39,384 nucleotides of DNA from Gammaproteobacteria bacterium (GTDB lineage Bacteria; Pseudomonadota; Gammaproteobacteria; HK1): positions 1 through 39,384 of the forward strand of contig JAJDUQ010000225.1 in the NCBI GenBank assembly GCA_022826505.1. Reading direction: 5' to 3'. Shown here piece after piece: positions 18,138 through 26,239 of the stretch (position 1 is its first letter; each line of letters opens with the position of its first letter). A program made the position numbers and the translations under genes. Below the pieces are notes generated by a model. That model was not told where the DNA came from, made no database searches, and was given only the letters and a program-made list of their open reading frames with translations.

Positions 18138-18704
18138 ATGGAAGCGCAGTCCGGCGCCGGTGGATTCCTCAATCGGCTGATCGTCGGCCTCGCGAACCTT
18201 TCGATGGCCGTCGCCGCGCTGGGGGTGCTGGTCATGTGCGTGCTCGTGACCGGCGCCGTCGTCGTGCGTTACATCTTCAACTGGCCTGTGGTCTGGGTAC
18301 CGGAGATCGTCGGATATCTCATGGTCGCGCTGGTCTTTCTCGCCCTCGGCGAGACCATGCTGGCGGGCCGCCACATCAAGATCGATCTCGTGGTGGGCAG
18401 ACTCCCGCGGCGCGTGCGCAACATCGTTGACCTGGTCACCCTGACGCTTTCGGTCGGGGTCGCCGGGTTCTTTGCGTGGCACGGAATCAACACCATGCTG
18501 CGCTCTCTGGACTACGGGCGAAGGGATGCGTTCGGGGCCCTGAACCTGCCGCTGTGGATCCCGCAGACGGCCCTGCCGATCGGGTTGTCGGTCCTGACGC
18601 TGGTCGTGATTCTCCTCGCGGGCAGAAAGCTCCGCGAGGTGCTCCACGGTTCCGATTCGCACGACACCGAATCGGAACCTCAGGCCGGGGGTACTTCGTT
18701 TTGA
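18138..18704 (+). CDS. dctQ: TRAP transporter small permease (DctQ family)
   Basis: 188 residues with four hydrophobic segments, as expected for DctQ. The first lies around LSMAVAALGVLVMCVLVTGA and is followed by the typical VVRYIFNWPVVWVPEIVGYLMV. The middle includes the conserved AGRHIKIDLV. The start is the ATG at 18138, preceded by GAGGAGGA; another ATG at 18117 lacks a site. The acidic tail after the last segment is probably cytoplasmic. It partners DctM in a sodium-driven importer. Confidence 0.92.
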   Translation: MEAQSGAGGFLNRLIVGLANLSMAVAALGVLVMCVLVTGAVVVRYIFNWPVVWVPEIVGYLMVALVFLALGETMLAGRHIKIDLVVGRLPRRVRNIVDLVTLTLSVGVAGFFAWHGINTMLRSLDYGRRDAFGALNLPLWIPQTALPIGLSVLTLVVILLAGRKLREVLHGSDSHDTESEPQAGGTSF

Positions 18705-18920
18705 TGCATCCCGGCAATGCGGCGGCGGCCACGACAACCGCCGGCTCCGGAACTCCGATGCCGGGGACCTTCCGTCGCGCAGTCTTCGCCGGGTCACGGT
18801 TGCAGACGCGATTCTGTCCGGACCTCCACCGGCGCTGCGGCATGGCAGGAAACGGGGCTCGGCCGGTGTCCCCGCACGGGCACGAATTCCGAGCGTCCGG
18901 CACGAGGATCGCGTAGCGCC

Positions 18921-20213
18921 ATGGATGTCACCCTGCTCCTGCTGGCTCCGCTGATCCTCCTGCTGCTGCTCGGGCAGCACATCGCCTTCGCGTTGCTGCT
19001 CTCGGCCTTTCTCGGCTACTACTTCCTGCTCGGTGGACCCCTGCCCCGCACCATCGGGGTCACCTCGTTCAATCTGACCTACAACTTCGTGCTGACCGCG
19101 ATCCCGCTGTTCATCTTCATGGGCGAGATCATCCTGCGCACGGGGTTCAGCGGACGGCTGTACCGGGGCCTGTCGCGCTGGTTCCAGCTCCTGCCCGGCG
19201 GACTTCTTCACTCCAACATCGCCGCCTGCGGTCTGTTCTCGGCGGTCTCCGGATCGAGTGTCGCCACCGCGGCGGCCATCGGGACCGTGGCCCTTCCAGA
19301 GCTCGAGCAGCGCAAGTACGACGGGAAGCTGTCCACAGGATCACTCGCGGCCGGTGGCACGCTCGGTCCCCTCATCCCTCCGAGCATCGCCTTCATCATC
19401 TACGGGGTCATCACGGAGACCTCGATCGTCCGTCTGTTCATGGCCGGCGTGTTCCCGGGCCTGCTGCTGGCCGGGCTGTTCATGGCCTACATCGGCGTGC
19501 GCGTGGTGATGAACCCGTCGCTGGTGCCGGCGGACGAGCCGGTCTCGTGGTCGCAGCGGCTTCGCGGGACGGTCGAGGTCGTGCCCATCGTGATTCTGAT
19601 GGTCGTGGTGCTGGGCGGAATTTACGCGGGGATCATGACTCCGACCGAAGCCGCCGCGGTCGGCGCCTTCGGTGCACTGCTCATGGCCGCCGCTTTCCGG
19701 AACCTGAGCTGGCCGGTGCTGCGCGACGCCCTCATCGAGACGACGCGATCGACCGCGTTCATCATGTTCATCATCGTGGGCGCGATGCTGCTCGGGGTGG
19801 TGCTGGCCAACCTGCGAATTCCGGGCGCCCTGGCCGACATGGTGCTCGCAGCCCCGCTCACCCCCCTGATGGTGATGCTGCTGATCTACGCCATCTACTT
19901 CGTCATGGGGATCTTCTTCGATGGCATTTCCATGATGATCATCACCCTGCCGGTCATCTTCCCGGTGGTGGTGGCGCTCGGCTACGACCCGGTGTGGTTC
20001 GGCGTGGCGTTCGTCATCATCATGGAGGTCGGCCTGCTGACCCCGCCGGTGGGACTGAATCTCTACGTCATCCACGGCATCGCCAAGCACCGCCCGTTCA
20101 GCGAGGTCGCGATCGGCAGCGCGCCGTTCTTCATGGCGATGCTCGTGTCGCTCGCCATCGTCCACGCGATTCCGGCGCTGTCACTGTGGCTGCCGTCGGT
20201 GCTGTTGGACTGA
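18921..20213 (+). CDS. dctM: TRAP transporter large permease (DctM family)
   Basis: 430 residues, the standard DctM length, with about a dozen hydrophobic segments. Family motifs include TYNFVLTAIPLFIFMGEI, FSAVSGSSVATAAAIG, GTLGPLIPPSIAFIIYG, GIMTPTEAAAVGAFG and LTPPVGLNLYVI, the duplicated sodium-site signatures of TRAP large subunits. It starts 216 bp after dctQ; the gap has no recognisable gene, although the two usually abut. Last gene of the TRAP operon, convergent with the SRPBCC genes. Confidence 0.95.
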   Translation: MDVTLLLLAPLILLLLLGQHIAFALLLSAFLGYYFLLGGPLPRTIGVTSFNLTYNFVLTAIPLFIFMGEIILRTGFSGRLYRGLSRWFQLLPGGLLHSNIAACGLFSAVSGSSVATAAAIGTVALPELEQRKYDGKLSTGSLAAGGTLGPLIPPSIAFIIYGVITETSIVRLFMAGVFPGLLLAGLFMAYIGVRVVMNPSLVPADEPVSWSQRLRGTVEVVPIVILMVVVLGGIYAGIMTPTEAAAVGAFGALLMAAAFRNLSWPVLRDALIETTRSTAFIMFIIVGAMLLGVVLANLRIPGALADMVLAAPLTPLMVMLLIYAIYFVMGIFFDGISMMIITLPVIFPVVVALGYDPVWFGVAFVIIMEVGLLTPPVGLNLYVIHGIAKHRPFSEVAIGSAPFFMAMLVSLAIVHAIPALSLWLPSVLLD

Positions 20214-20420
20214 AACACGCCGTACTCACCGTCGAAGTGACGCTCGGCTCGAGAGCGGCGGGCGTCTTCCATGGCGCGGACCTCGGGATCGAAGCGCCGA
20301 TCGGCATCGTCGGCCACGACTGCCGCTCCACGGTCGCTCGTCACCGGGCCGTCCGTGCTCGGACACTCGACGTGGGTGCACGAGGTCGTGAAAATTCGGA
20401 CGCCGGGGCGAGTCGCACGC

Positions 20421-20858
20421 TCATGCCGCGAGATGCCTGCGAATGGCGGCGAACCCGCGCATGTAGATGTCCTCGCCGACCAGGGTGCGGAGCTTGCGCT
20501 CCTGACCACGCACCGTGTCGAACTCCGACCACCAGCGCCAGAACGTGCGCTCGCCGTCGGTCACCCGGTGCAGCGCGACGTGGGCGACGTAGTTGAGCAG
20601 CGGGATCGGGGTGTCCAGCAGGCAGTACGTGAGGGTCTTCTCGCTGTCGGACAGGGTGAGCAGGCGCTCCCTGAGGACTGCGCCGTCGGTGAGCCGGAAT
20701 CGACGCACGGCCCCGATCGCGTCGCTTGGCCGACGCTCCTCGATGCGACTCTCCTTCACGGCGGGATGCCAACGGTCGTGGCCGTTGAAGTCGCGCAGCA
20801 CCGACCAGACCCGATCGACGGGCGCGTCGATCACCGTGCTCCGTTCCACCTTCACCAT
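20421..20858 (-). CDS. SRPBCC (START/Bet v1-like) family protein, downstream copy
   Basis: 145 residues beginning VERSTVIDAPVDRVWSVLRDF, then WHPAVKESRIE and a long C-terminal helix, the plan of polyketide cyclase/dehydrase-type SRPBCC proteins with a hydrophobic cavity. It aligns along its whole length with the next protein (WHP-ESRIE--PSD-G-VR--L-DG---RE-LL-LSD), so the pair is a tandem duplication of equal length. It is 26 bp behind its paralogue and in line with the flotillin gene. It may bind a lipid or aromatic ligand; none is identified. Confidence 0.83.
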   Translation of the reverse strand: MVKVERSTVIDAPVDRVWSVLRDFNGHDRWHPAVKESRIEERRPSDAIGAVRRFRLTDGAVLRERLLTLSDSEKTLTYCLLDTPIPLLNYVAHVALHRVTDGERTFWRWWSEFDTVRGQERKLRTLVGEDIYMRGFAAIRRHLAA

Positions 20859-20884
20859 GGACGGCCGGCCTCCTCCCTCGCCGG

Positions 20885-21322
20885 TCAACCGCCGACGTGC
20901 TCGCCGAGGGCGTTCAAGCCGCCCTGAAAGACATTCGTGCCGATCATCTCGACCAGATCCGCCTCGCGTGCGGGATCGCAGTCGAACTCCGCCGACCATT
21001 CCGCGAAGGTGCGGTCGCCGTCGGTCACGGGGGTGAGCCGAAGCGTCGCCACGTAACCGTCGACACCCATCGAGGACTCGAGAATCGAGTAGGTGCAGAA
21101 GAGGTCGAAGTCCGAAAGGCCGAGAAGCTGCTCGCGCACCGCCGACCCGTCCTGGAGGGTAAGGACGCGGACGCAGCCGACGCGATCGGAGGGTTCGCCG
21201 TTCTCGATGCGGCTCTCGCTGATGAGCGGGTGCCACGAGGGAAGACCGTTGAAGTCCCGTATGCGTTCCCAGACCGCTCCGGCCGGGGCGCCGATGATGC
21301 TCGAGATATAGATGCGGGCCAT
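20885..21322 (-). CDS. SRPBCC (START/Bet v1-like) family protein, upstream copy
   Basis: 145 residues starting MARIYISSIIGAPAGAVWERI, then DFNGLPSWHPLISESRIENG and VTDGDRTFAEWSAEFD. It is the paralogue of the gene downstream. Its ATG is 3 bp after the flotillin stop codon, so the two are almost certainly translated from one message. Coupling of lipid-cavity proteins to a membrane-raft protein suggests a role with membrane lipids or isoprenoids, but that is inference. Divergence between copies is highest in the cavity-lining middle part (residues about 75-100). Confidence 0.83.
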   Translation of the reverse strand: MARIYISSIIGAPAGAVWERIRDFNGLPSWHPLISESRIENGEPSDRVGCVRVLTLQDGSAVREQLLGLSDFDLFCTYSILESSMGVDGYVATLRLTPVTDGDRTFAEWSAEFDCDPAREADLVEMIGTNVFQGGLNALGEHVGG

Positions 21323-21325
21323 CGC

Positions 21326-24205
21326 TCAGTCCTTGGACTTCTTCTCGTCCCCTCCCGGGTCCTTGTCCTGCGACCCGGTGGAACGGCGGATGCTGTCCAG
21401 GTCCCGGGCCTCGCGAATCAGTCCGCCCATCCGCGCGAGGCTGCCGCCCTCCATGCCGATGTCGCCGAGCAGCGAGTCGATGAGCGGCGCCTGCACCCGG
21501 TAGCGGAGCGCCGAGTCGATCACCTCGTCGGTCATGTTGCGCCCGCTGCCTCCGGTGTTTGCGAGACCGTCCACGTGAAGAATGTTGATTCCCTCTATCT
21601 TTTCCATGGGCCGCACGCTCTCGCGCACGATCCCCTCGATCCTGTCGAGGAGGTTGCGCCGGAAGACCGAGAGGCGTGCCTGGTCGGTGAGCACGTTCTC
21701 CGCCTCGTTGAGAAGACGCTGCGCCTCGGCTTCCACCGCGGCCCGGATGCGATCGACCTCGACCACGATGCGCTGCTCCTCCGCATCCTTCTGGGCGAGC
21801 AGCAGCTCCACCTCGCGCCTGCGGTTGGCGATTTCGGAGTCCCGCGCGGTGGTCACCTGCTCCTGCGCGCGAACCGCCCTGGCCCGCGCGCCCTCGAACT
21901 CGGTCTGGGACTCGGCCCGCTCCTTCGACTTCTGAAGCAACTCGATGTCCTTGTCGATCTCGGTGAGTTCCACCGCCCGATCCCGATCGACCTCGAGGCG
22001 ACGCAGATCCCTGTCGCGGTTCACACGTGCCTCGTCGAGCCCTCGGTCGGAGGCGATACGGGCGCGCTCGACCTCCTCGTCCGCCGCGACCTCCGCCTCC
22101 TCCAGCGCCTGGCGCCGGCCCACCTCGAGCTGTTCCAGGGCGCGGCGGTGCTCGAGTCGCGCCTCGTCGACGACCTGGTCGCGGGCGACCACGGTCTTCT
22201 CCACTTCGCGGTCGGCGGTGATGTCGGCCTGGCGGACGCGCTGCTCCGCCGCCGCGCTCTCGACGCGCTTCTCCGCCACCGCGATGTCGCGATCCTGTTC
22301 CGCGATCTCGACCGACCTGCGCTGTTCGACCTCCAGCACCTCGCGATCCCGGGCGGCCAGGATGCGTTTCGCGTCGACCGCGAGCTCTTGCGCCACCCGT
22401 GCCGCTTCCACCGCCTCGCGCGCTGCGATATCCGCCTCCTCCAGCACGCGGTCCCGGGCGATTTCCAGTGCGCGCGTCGCCTCCTCGCTGGCCACCCGCT
22501 CCGCCGCAATCGCCTTCTCCCGCGCGATGCCCGCCGCCTCGATGGCGCGATCCGCCTCGATGCGGGCCTGCTCGATGGTGCGATGGCGCTCGATCTCGAC
22601 ACCACGCGTCTCACGCTCCGACTCGATGCGCTCCACCGCGACCCGCTTCTCCTGCGCGATGCGCGCCGCCTCGATCGCCTCGCGAGCCGCGATATCCGCC
22701 TCCTCCAGCGACTTGGTGCGCTCGATTTCCAGGCTGCGGGTCTCGCGCTCGGAGGCGATTCGCTCGGCGTTGACCGCCTTCTCCTCGGCGATCCGCGCAC
22801 GCTCGACCGCCTCGCGAGCCGCGATATCGGCCTCCTCCAGCGCCTTGCCGCGCTCGATCTCCAGACCGCGGGTCTCGCGCTCCGATGCAATCCTGTCGGC
22901 GCTGACTGCCTTCTCCTGGGCAATTCGCGCCCGTTCGGTGGTCTCCGCGGCGATGATTTCCGCCTCCTCCAGGGAGCGGGTCCGCTCGATCTCGCGGCGC
23001 CTCGTCGCCTCCTCCTGCTCGATGCGCAACTCCGTCAATGCCCGTTCCTGGGCGATGCGCGCCCCTTCCGTCTCCTGCTGCGCCGAGATTTCGGCCTCTT
23101 CCACCGCACGCTTGCGCTCGATTTCGAGTCTCTGGGTCTCCTCCTCCGATGTGATGCGGGTTTCGGCGACCGCACGTTCCTGCGCGATTCGGGTCTTCTC
23201 GATCTCCTCCCGGGCACCGATCTCCGCCGCCTCGATGGTGCGGGTGCGGTCGATATCGCGTTGGCGAGTGGTCTGCTCGGCCGCGATTCGCGCCGCGTTG
23301 AGCGTTTCCTCGTTGGCAATCCGCGCCTTCTCGGTCTCTTCCCGCGCCAGAATCTCGGCCTGCTCCGCCTCGGTCTCCCGTTGCGCCCGCTCCCGGGCGA
23401 GATCGGCGCGCTGGGCCGCCCGTCGGACCTCGATGTCTCGCTCCTGCTCGAGTCGCGCGGTCTCGCTCTCGCGATCGATCTCGAGCGTCTGCTTCTCCGC
23501 CTCCAGGTTGCGGGCGCGGATCTGCACCATCGCATCCTGCTCGATGTCGTTGCGTGTCTTGCGACGGGTCTCTATCTCCTCGATGAGCCGAGTGAGGCCT
23601 TCGGCATCGAACCGGTTGGAGGGATTGAAGTACTCCAGGTCGGTCTGGTCGAGCTCGGTGATCGCGACCGACTCGAGCTCCAGGCCGTTCATCGCAAGAG
23701 CTTCGGACGCCGCCGCCTTCACCTTGGTCACGTAGTCGCCGCGTTGCTCGTGCATCTCCTCCAGCGTCATCTCCGCCCCCACCGAACGCAGCGCGCCGAT
23801 GAACTTGCCCGACAGCAGCTCGTGCAGACGGACCTGCTCCATGGTGCGTCGGCCGACGGTCGCCGCGGCCATCGACACGGCTTCGCGGGTCGGCGCGACC
23901 CGCACGTAGAACTCGGCCACCATGTCGACGCGCATCCGGTCCTTGGTGATGAGCGCGTTCTCCTTGTCGCGCACCACCTCGAGCTGGACCACGTTCATGT
24001 TGACCGGAGTCGTCTCGTGGATGATCGGCACCACGAAGGCACCGCCGTTGATGACCACCTTCTCCCCTCCGAGCCCCGTCCGGACGAACGAGACCTCCTT
24101 GGTGGAGCGGCGGTAGAGCCAGTTCACGAGGTACACCACCACCGCGATCACGATGACCGCGACGATGAGCCAGAGAACGATGGCGCCAATCACCGAGCCG
24201 GACAT
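21326..24205 (-). CDS. Very long flotillin / SPFH-domain protein (YqiK-like) with 44-residue repeats
   Basis: 959 residues, against about 500-670 for most flotillins. Residues 8-32 are one membrane segment. The SPFH (band 7) domain spans about 35-205 (VVINGGAFVVPIIHETTPV, ALITKDRMRVDM, HELLSGKFIGALRSV). A charged coiled-coil stalk of Glu/Arg/Ala-rich repeats spans about 205-800. The flotillin-type C-terminal region contains GINILHVDGLAN and DEVIDSALRYRVQAPLIDSLLGDIG. Residues 269-620 are eight 44-residue units. YqiK proteins scaffold membrane microdomains. The ATG at 24205 has an AAGGGAGAG site; the SRPBCC genes follow within 3 bp. Confidence 0.93.
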   Translation of the reverse strand: MSGSVIGAIVLWLIVAVIVIAVVVYLVNWLYRRSTKEVSFVRTGLGGEKVVINGGAFVVPIIHETTPVNMNVVQLEVVRDKENALITKDRMRVDMVAEFYVRVAPTREAVSMAAATVGRRTMEQVRLHELLSGKFIGALRSVGAEMTLEEMHEQRGDYVTKVKAAASEALAMNGLELESVAITELDQTDLEYFNPSNRFDAEGLTRLIEEIETRRKTRNDIEQDAMVQIRARNLEAEKQTLEIDRESETARLEQERDIEVRRAAQRADLARERAQRETEAEQAEILAREETEKARIANEETLNAARIAAEQTTRQRDIDRTRTIEAAEIGAREEIEKTRIAQERAVAETRITSEEETQRLEIERKRAVEEAEISAQQETEGARIAQERALTELRIEQEEATRRREIERTRSLEEAEIIAAETTERARIAQEKAVSADRIASERETRGLEIERGKALEEADIAAREAVERARIAEEKAVNAERIASERETRSLEIERTKSLEEADIAAREAIEAARIAQEKRVAVERIESERETRGVEIERHRTIEQARIEADRAIEAAGIAREKAIAAERVASEEATRALEIARDRVLEEADIAAREAVEAARVAQELAVDAKRILAARDREVLEVEQRRSVEIAEQDRDIAVAEKRVESAAAEQRVRQADITADREVEKTVVARDQVVDEARLEHRRALEQLEVGRRQALEEAEVAADEEVERARIASDRGLDEARVNRDRDLRRLEVDRDRAVELTEIDKDIELLQKSKERAESQTEFEGARARAVRAQEQVTTARDSEIANRRREVELLLAQKDAEEQRIVVEVDRIRAAVEAEAQRLLNEAENVLTDQARLSVFRRNLLDRIEGIVRESVRPMEKIEGINILHVDGLANTGGSGRNMTDEVIDSALRYRVQAPLIDSLLGDIGMEGGSLARMGGLIREARDLDSIRRSTGSQDKDPGGDEKKSKD
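22346..23401 (-). repeat. Eight tandem 132-bp (44-codon) repeats inside the flotillin gene
   Basis: Units begin at residues 269, 313, 357, 401, 445, 489, 533 and 577. The consensus is TRxLEIERxRxLEEADIAAR followed by EAxExARIAQEKAVxAERIASERE. Forty-four is 4 x 11, so each unit fits four hendecads, the spacing of right-handed straight coiled coils. A less perfect repeat continues after residue 620. The units are diverged, so the array is old or maintained by selection. Confidence 0.85.
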
Positions 24206-24265
24206 GATGTCTCTCTCCCTTGAATCATCTTCACGACCGCGTCCCGCAAGCGTCCCGATCCCGTC

Positions 24266-25117
24266 TCAGGCGCGAGCGGAGCGCGGCTTGCGCGCAATCT
24301 GCTTGAACCGCCGGGTCTGCTCCGTCAGCGCGGACTCGACCGGGAGGCGTTCCATCGAGGACGCCCCATAGAAACCGTGGCAGTGGTCGGTATGGTCCAG
24401 CACGTACTGCGCGTCCTCGGGCTCGGCCACCGGTCCGCCGTGCACGAGGACGATGACTTGCGGGTTGACGCGCAACGCGGCTTGCGCCCACGCGTCGACC
24501 AGCGCGGGGCACTCGCGCAGCGTGAGCGCGGTCTCCGCCCCGATCGCCCCGCCGGTGGTGAGCCCCATATGGCAGACCACGATGTCGGCGCCGGCGTCGG
24601 CCATCGCCACCGCATCCTCCTCCGAGAAGACGTACGGAGTCGTAAGCATGTCCTTCGAGTGGGCGAGCGCGATCATGTCGACCTCGAGCCCGTAGGACAT
24701 GCCCGTCTCCTCGAGGTTGGCCCGGAACGTCCCGTCGATGAGCCCCACGGTGGGGAAGTTCTGCACTCCGGAGAAGCCGACCGCCTTCAGGTCGTCGAGG
24801 AACCGGTCGAAGATGCAGAAGGGATCGGTGCCGTTCACCCCCGCGAGCACCGGGGTGCGCTTCGTCACCGGCAGCACCTCGCTCGCCATCTCCATCACGA
24901 TCTCGTTCGCGTTCCCGTAGGCCATGAGGCCCGCGAGGGAGCCGCGTCCCGCCATGCGGTAGCGACCGGAGTTGTAGATGACGATGAGGTCGATGCCGCC
25001 GGCCTCCTCGCACTTGGCCGAAAGACCGGTGCCCGCTCCGCCGCCGACGATGGGCTCGCCGCGGGCGACCATCGCCCGGAACCTGTCGAGCAGCATCGTT
25101 CGTTCGATTCGCGGCAT
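24266..25117 (-). CDS. Phosphoenolpyruvate hydrolase family protein (TIM barrel, PF09370-like)
   Basis: 283 residues. It begins [20 protein letters not shown], then [36 protein letters not shown], then [36 protein letters not shown] and [13 protein letters not shown]. These are signatures of the PEP hydrolase-like/TIM-barrel signal transduction family, which is usually next to or fused with UPF0261 (Tm-1-like) proteins. Here the UPF0261 partner is fused to an ABC ATPase 4.3 kb away. It has only a weak GGG ribosome site, and the HicB-like stop is 5 bp upstream, so it may be translationally coupled. The reaction is not experimentally clear for most members. Confidence 0.88.
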   Translation of the reverse strand: MPRIERTMLLDRFRAMVARGEPIVGGGAGTGLSAKCEEAGGIDLIVIYNSGRYRMAGRGSLAGLMAYGNANEIVMEMASEVLPVTKRTPVLAGVNGTDPFCIFDRFLDDLKAVGFSGVQNFPTVGLIDGTFRANLEETGMSYGLEVDMIALAHSKDMLTTPYVFSEEDAVAMADAGADIVVCHMGLTTGGAIGAETALTLRECPALVDAWAQAALRVNPQVIVLVHGGPVAEPEDAQYVLDHTDHCHGFYGASSMERLPVESALTEQTRRFKQIARKPRSARA

Positions 25118-25122
25118 CCCGT

Positions 25123-25284
25123 CTATCTCGACTCCTCGACCACTCCGAGGTATTCCTGTATGGCGCTTCGGATGTTCTCCAGGGCTTCCGCTTCGCTGGC
25201 GCCCCGAGACCAGCAGCCCGGCAGACCGGGACAGGAAACGCTGTACCCTTCTTCCGACTTCCGCAAGACCACCTTGTATCGCAT
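25123..25284 (-). CDS. hicB: Solo HicB-type antitoxin-like small protein
   Basis: 53 residues, missed by a length cutoff. Translation starts [20 protein letters not shown] and continues [20 protein letters not shown], then AIQEYLGV. This is the HicB N-terminal partial-RNase-H-like fold with the hallmark [21 protein letters not shown] pattern. No HicA toxin gene is on either side: the PEP hydrolase gene starts 5 bp downstream and nothing coding is seen upstream to 25440. A GAGG lies about eight bases before the ATG. It lacks a C-terminal DNA-binding domain. It may be an orphan, or it may regulate or couple to the downstream gene. Confidence 0.85.
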   Translation of the reverse strand: MRYKVVLRKSEEGYSVSCPGLPGCWSRGASEAEALENIRSAIQEYLGVVEESR

Positions 25285-25440
25285 GACGCGTCCTCGAGTG
25301 TCTCGGTATCCACCCGACCATCAACCGGACCCGGTCATACTATCGCGATTGCTCTCCTGCCCGTGACGCTTGTCCGTGTCCTGCCGACGCGGGTGCAAGC
25401 GGCATGATCCGGATCGTCCGGCCGCATGGCTCGGTTCGGA

Positions 25441-25845
25441 TCACCACAGGCGGTGGACGCCATATCCGTCGAACGTCCGATCCACGGACACGATTGCCAA
25501 GCCACGTGCCAGGGCTTGGGCGATGAGCACACGGTCGAAGGGGTCGCGATGAAGGCCGGGGAGTCGTCCGGCGCGCGCCGCGTCGTCCACGGTGATCGCC
25601 AATTCCTCGAAGCCTTGGCCGGCAATGCTGCCGGTCACGTCGCGCGCCACCGCCTCGGCCTGCGCGAGCCTGCCGATGCGGTGCTTGGTGGTGATTTCCC
25701 ATGCCGATGCCGCACTGACGAAGATGGTGTTGGTGTTGTCCTCGATCGCGCGGCGAGCGGCTCCCGACAAGCGCAGGTTGCCGCCGAGCCACCAGAGAAA
25801 GGCGTGGGTGTCGAGCAGCACCTGCACGGTCAACGGCCTTCCCAC
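25441..25845 (-). CDS. PIN-domain toxin (VapC-like)
   Basis: 134 residues from the GTG at 25845; a TTG at 25833, overlapping the antitoxin stop as TTGA, or a GTG at 25827 are equally possible starts. PIN acidic residues are visible: D in VLLDTHAFLWW, E in SAASAWEITTK, D in RDPFDRVLIAQA and D in VSVDRTFDGYG. The LDTHAFLWW start is typical of the PIN group paired with Phd-type antitoxins. It overlaps the antitoxin gene and is likely an active Mg2+-dependent RNase. Confidence 0.88.
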   Translation of the reverse strand: MGRPLTVQVLLDTHAFLWWLGGNLRLSGAARRAIEDNTNTIFVSAASAWEITTKHRIGRLAQAEAVARDVTGSIAGQGFEELAITVDDAARAGRLPGLHRDPFDRVLIAQALARGLAIVSVDRTFDGYGVHRLW

Positions 25846-26063
25846 GCCCTCAACTCTTCCTCCGGAAGAGGATCGAAAAAGCTGTCGTCGATGACCACCT
25901 CACCCTCCATGGCGCCGAATTGCCGTTTGCCTTTCGGCTTGCAGCGAACGAGCCGGGCGACGGGTTCCCCCCGCCGGGCGATGACGACCTCTTCGCCGGC
26001 CTCGACTTGCGCCAGCAACCGGGAGAGACGGGTCTTGGCCTCATGCACGTTGACGACGGTCAT
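25830..26063 (-). CDS. Phd/YefM-type antitoxin
   Basis: 77 residues starting MTVVNVHEAKTRLSRLLAQV, followed by EAGEEVVIARRGEPVARLV, the standard Phd/YefM N-terminal DNA-binding domain, then an acidic tail (FFDPLPEEELRAWEGR) that would bind the toxin. The start is the conserved ATG at 26063; the longer open frame upstream runs through the promoter. It is divergent from icd, and its promoter and operator lie at 26087-26122. Confidence 0.9.
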   Translation of the reverse strand: MTVVNVHEAKTRLSRLLAQVEAGEEVVIARRGEPVARLVRCKPKGKRQFGAMEGEVVIDDSFFDPLPEEELRAWEGR

Positions 26064-26086
26064 GGTCTGCGCCTCGCGGTACGGGT

Positions 26087-26122
26087 TAGCTAGAAATATA
26101 GCTAGATTCCGGATGACGTCAA
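26087..26122 (-). promoter_or_regulatory. Antitoxin promoter with embedded operator
   Basis: On the minus strand TTGACG (26122-26117) and TATATT (26100-26095) are 16 bp apart, a near-consensus sigma70 promoter. The -10 box overlaps a repeat of TAGCTA (26087-26092 and 26099-26104, 6-bp spacer); each half is itself palindromic. The operator would be covered by the Phd-type antitoxin, giving autorepression. The stretch is a distinct AT-rich island in GC-rich DNA. Confidence 0.6.
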
Positions 26123-26239
26123 GCAGCGTCTTGTCGGCGAACCGCCCGGAGAAATCAGGTGCGTGCGTTTGTCCGAGTTCCGGGCCTGTGTGAGAATGTT
26201 CGCGAAGCATTCCGCTCTCCATCCCATTCGGTTCTCCCC

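Noticed and set aside
20897..24223. 1108-codon plus-strand open frame opposite the flotillin gene
   Set aside because: It is the antisense shadow of the repeat-rich flotillin gene. Its Leu/Arg/Asp repeats mirror the Glu/Arg/Ala repeats, and no start signal or family is seen.
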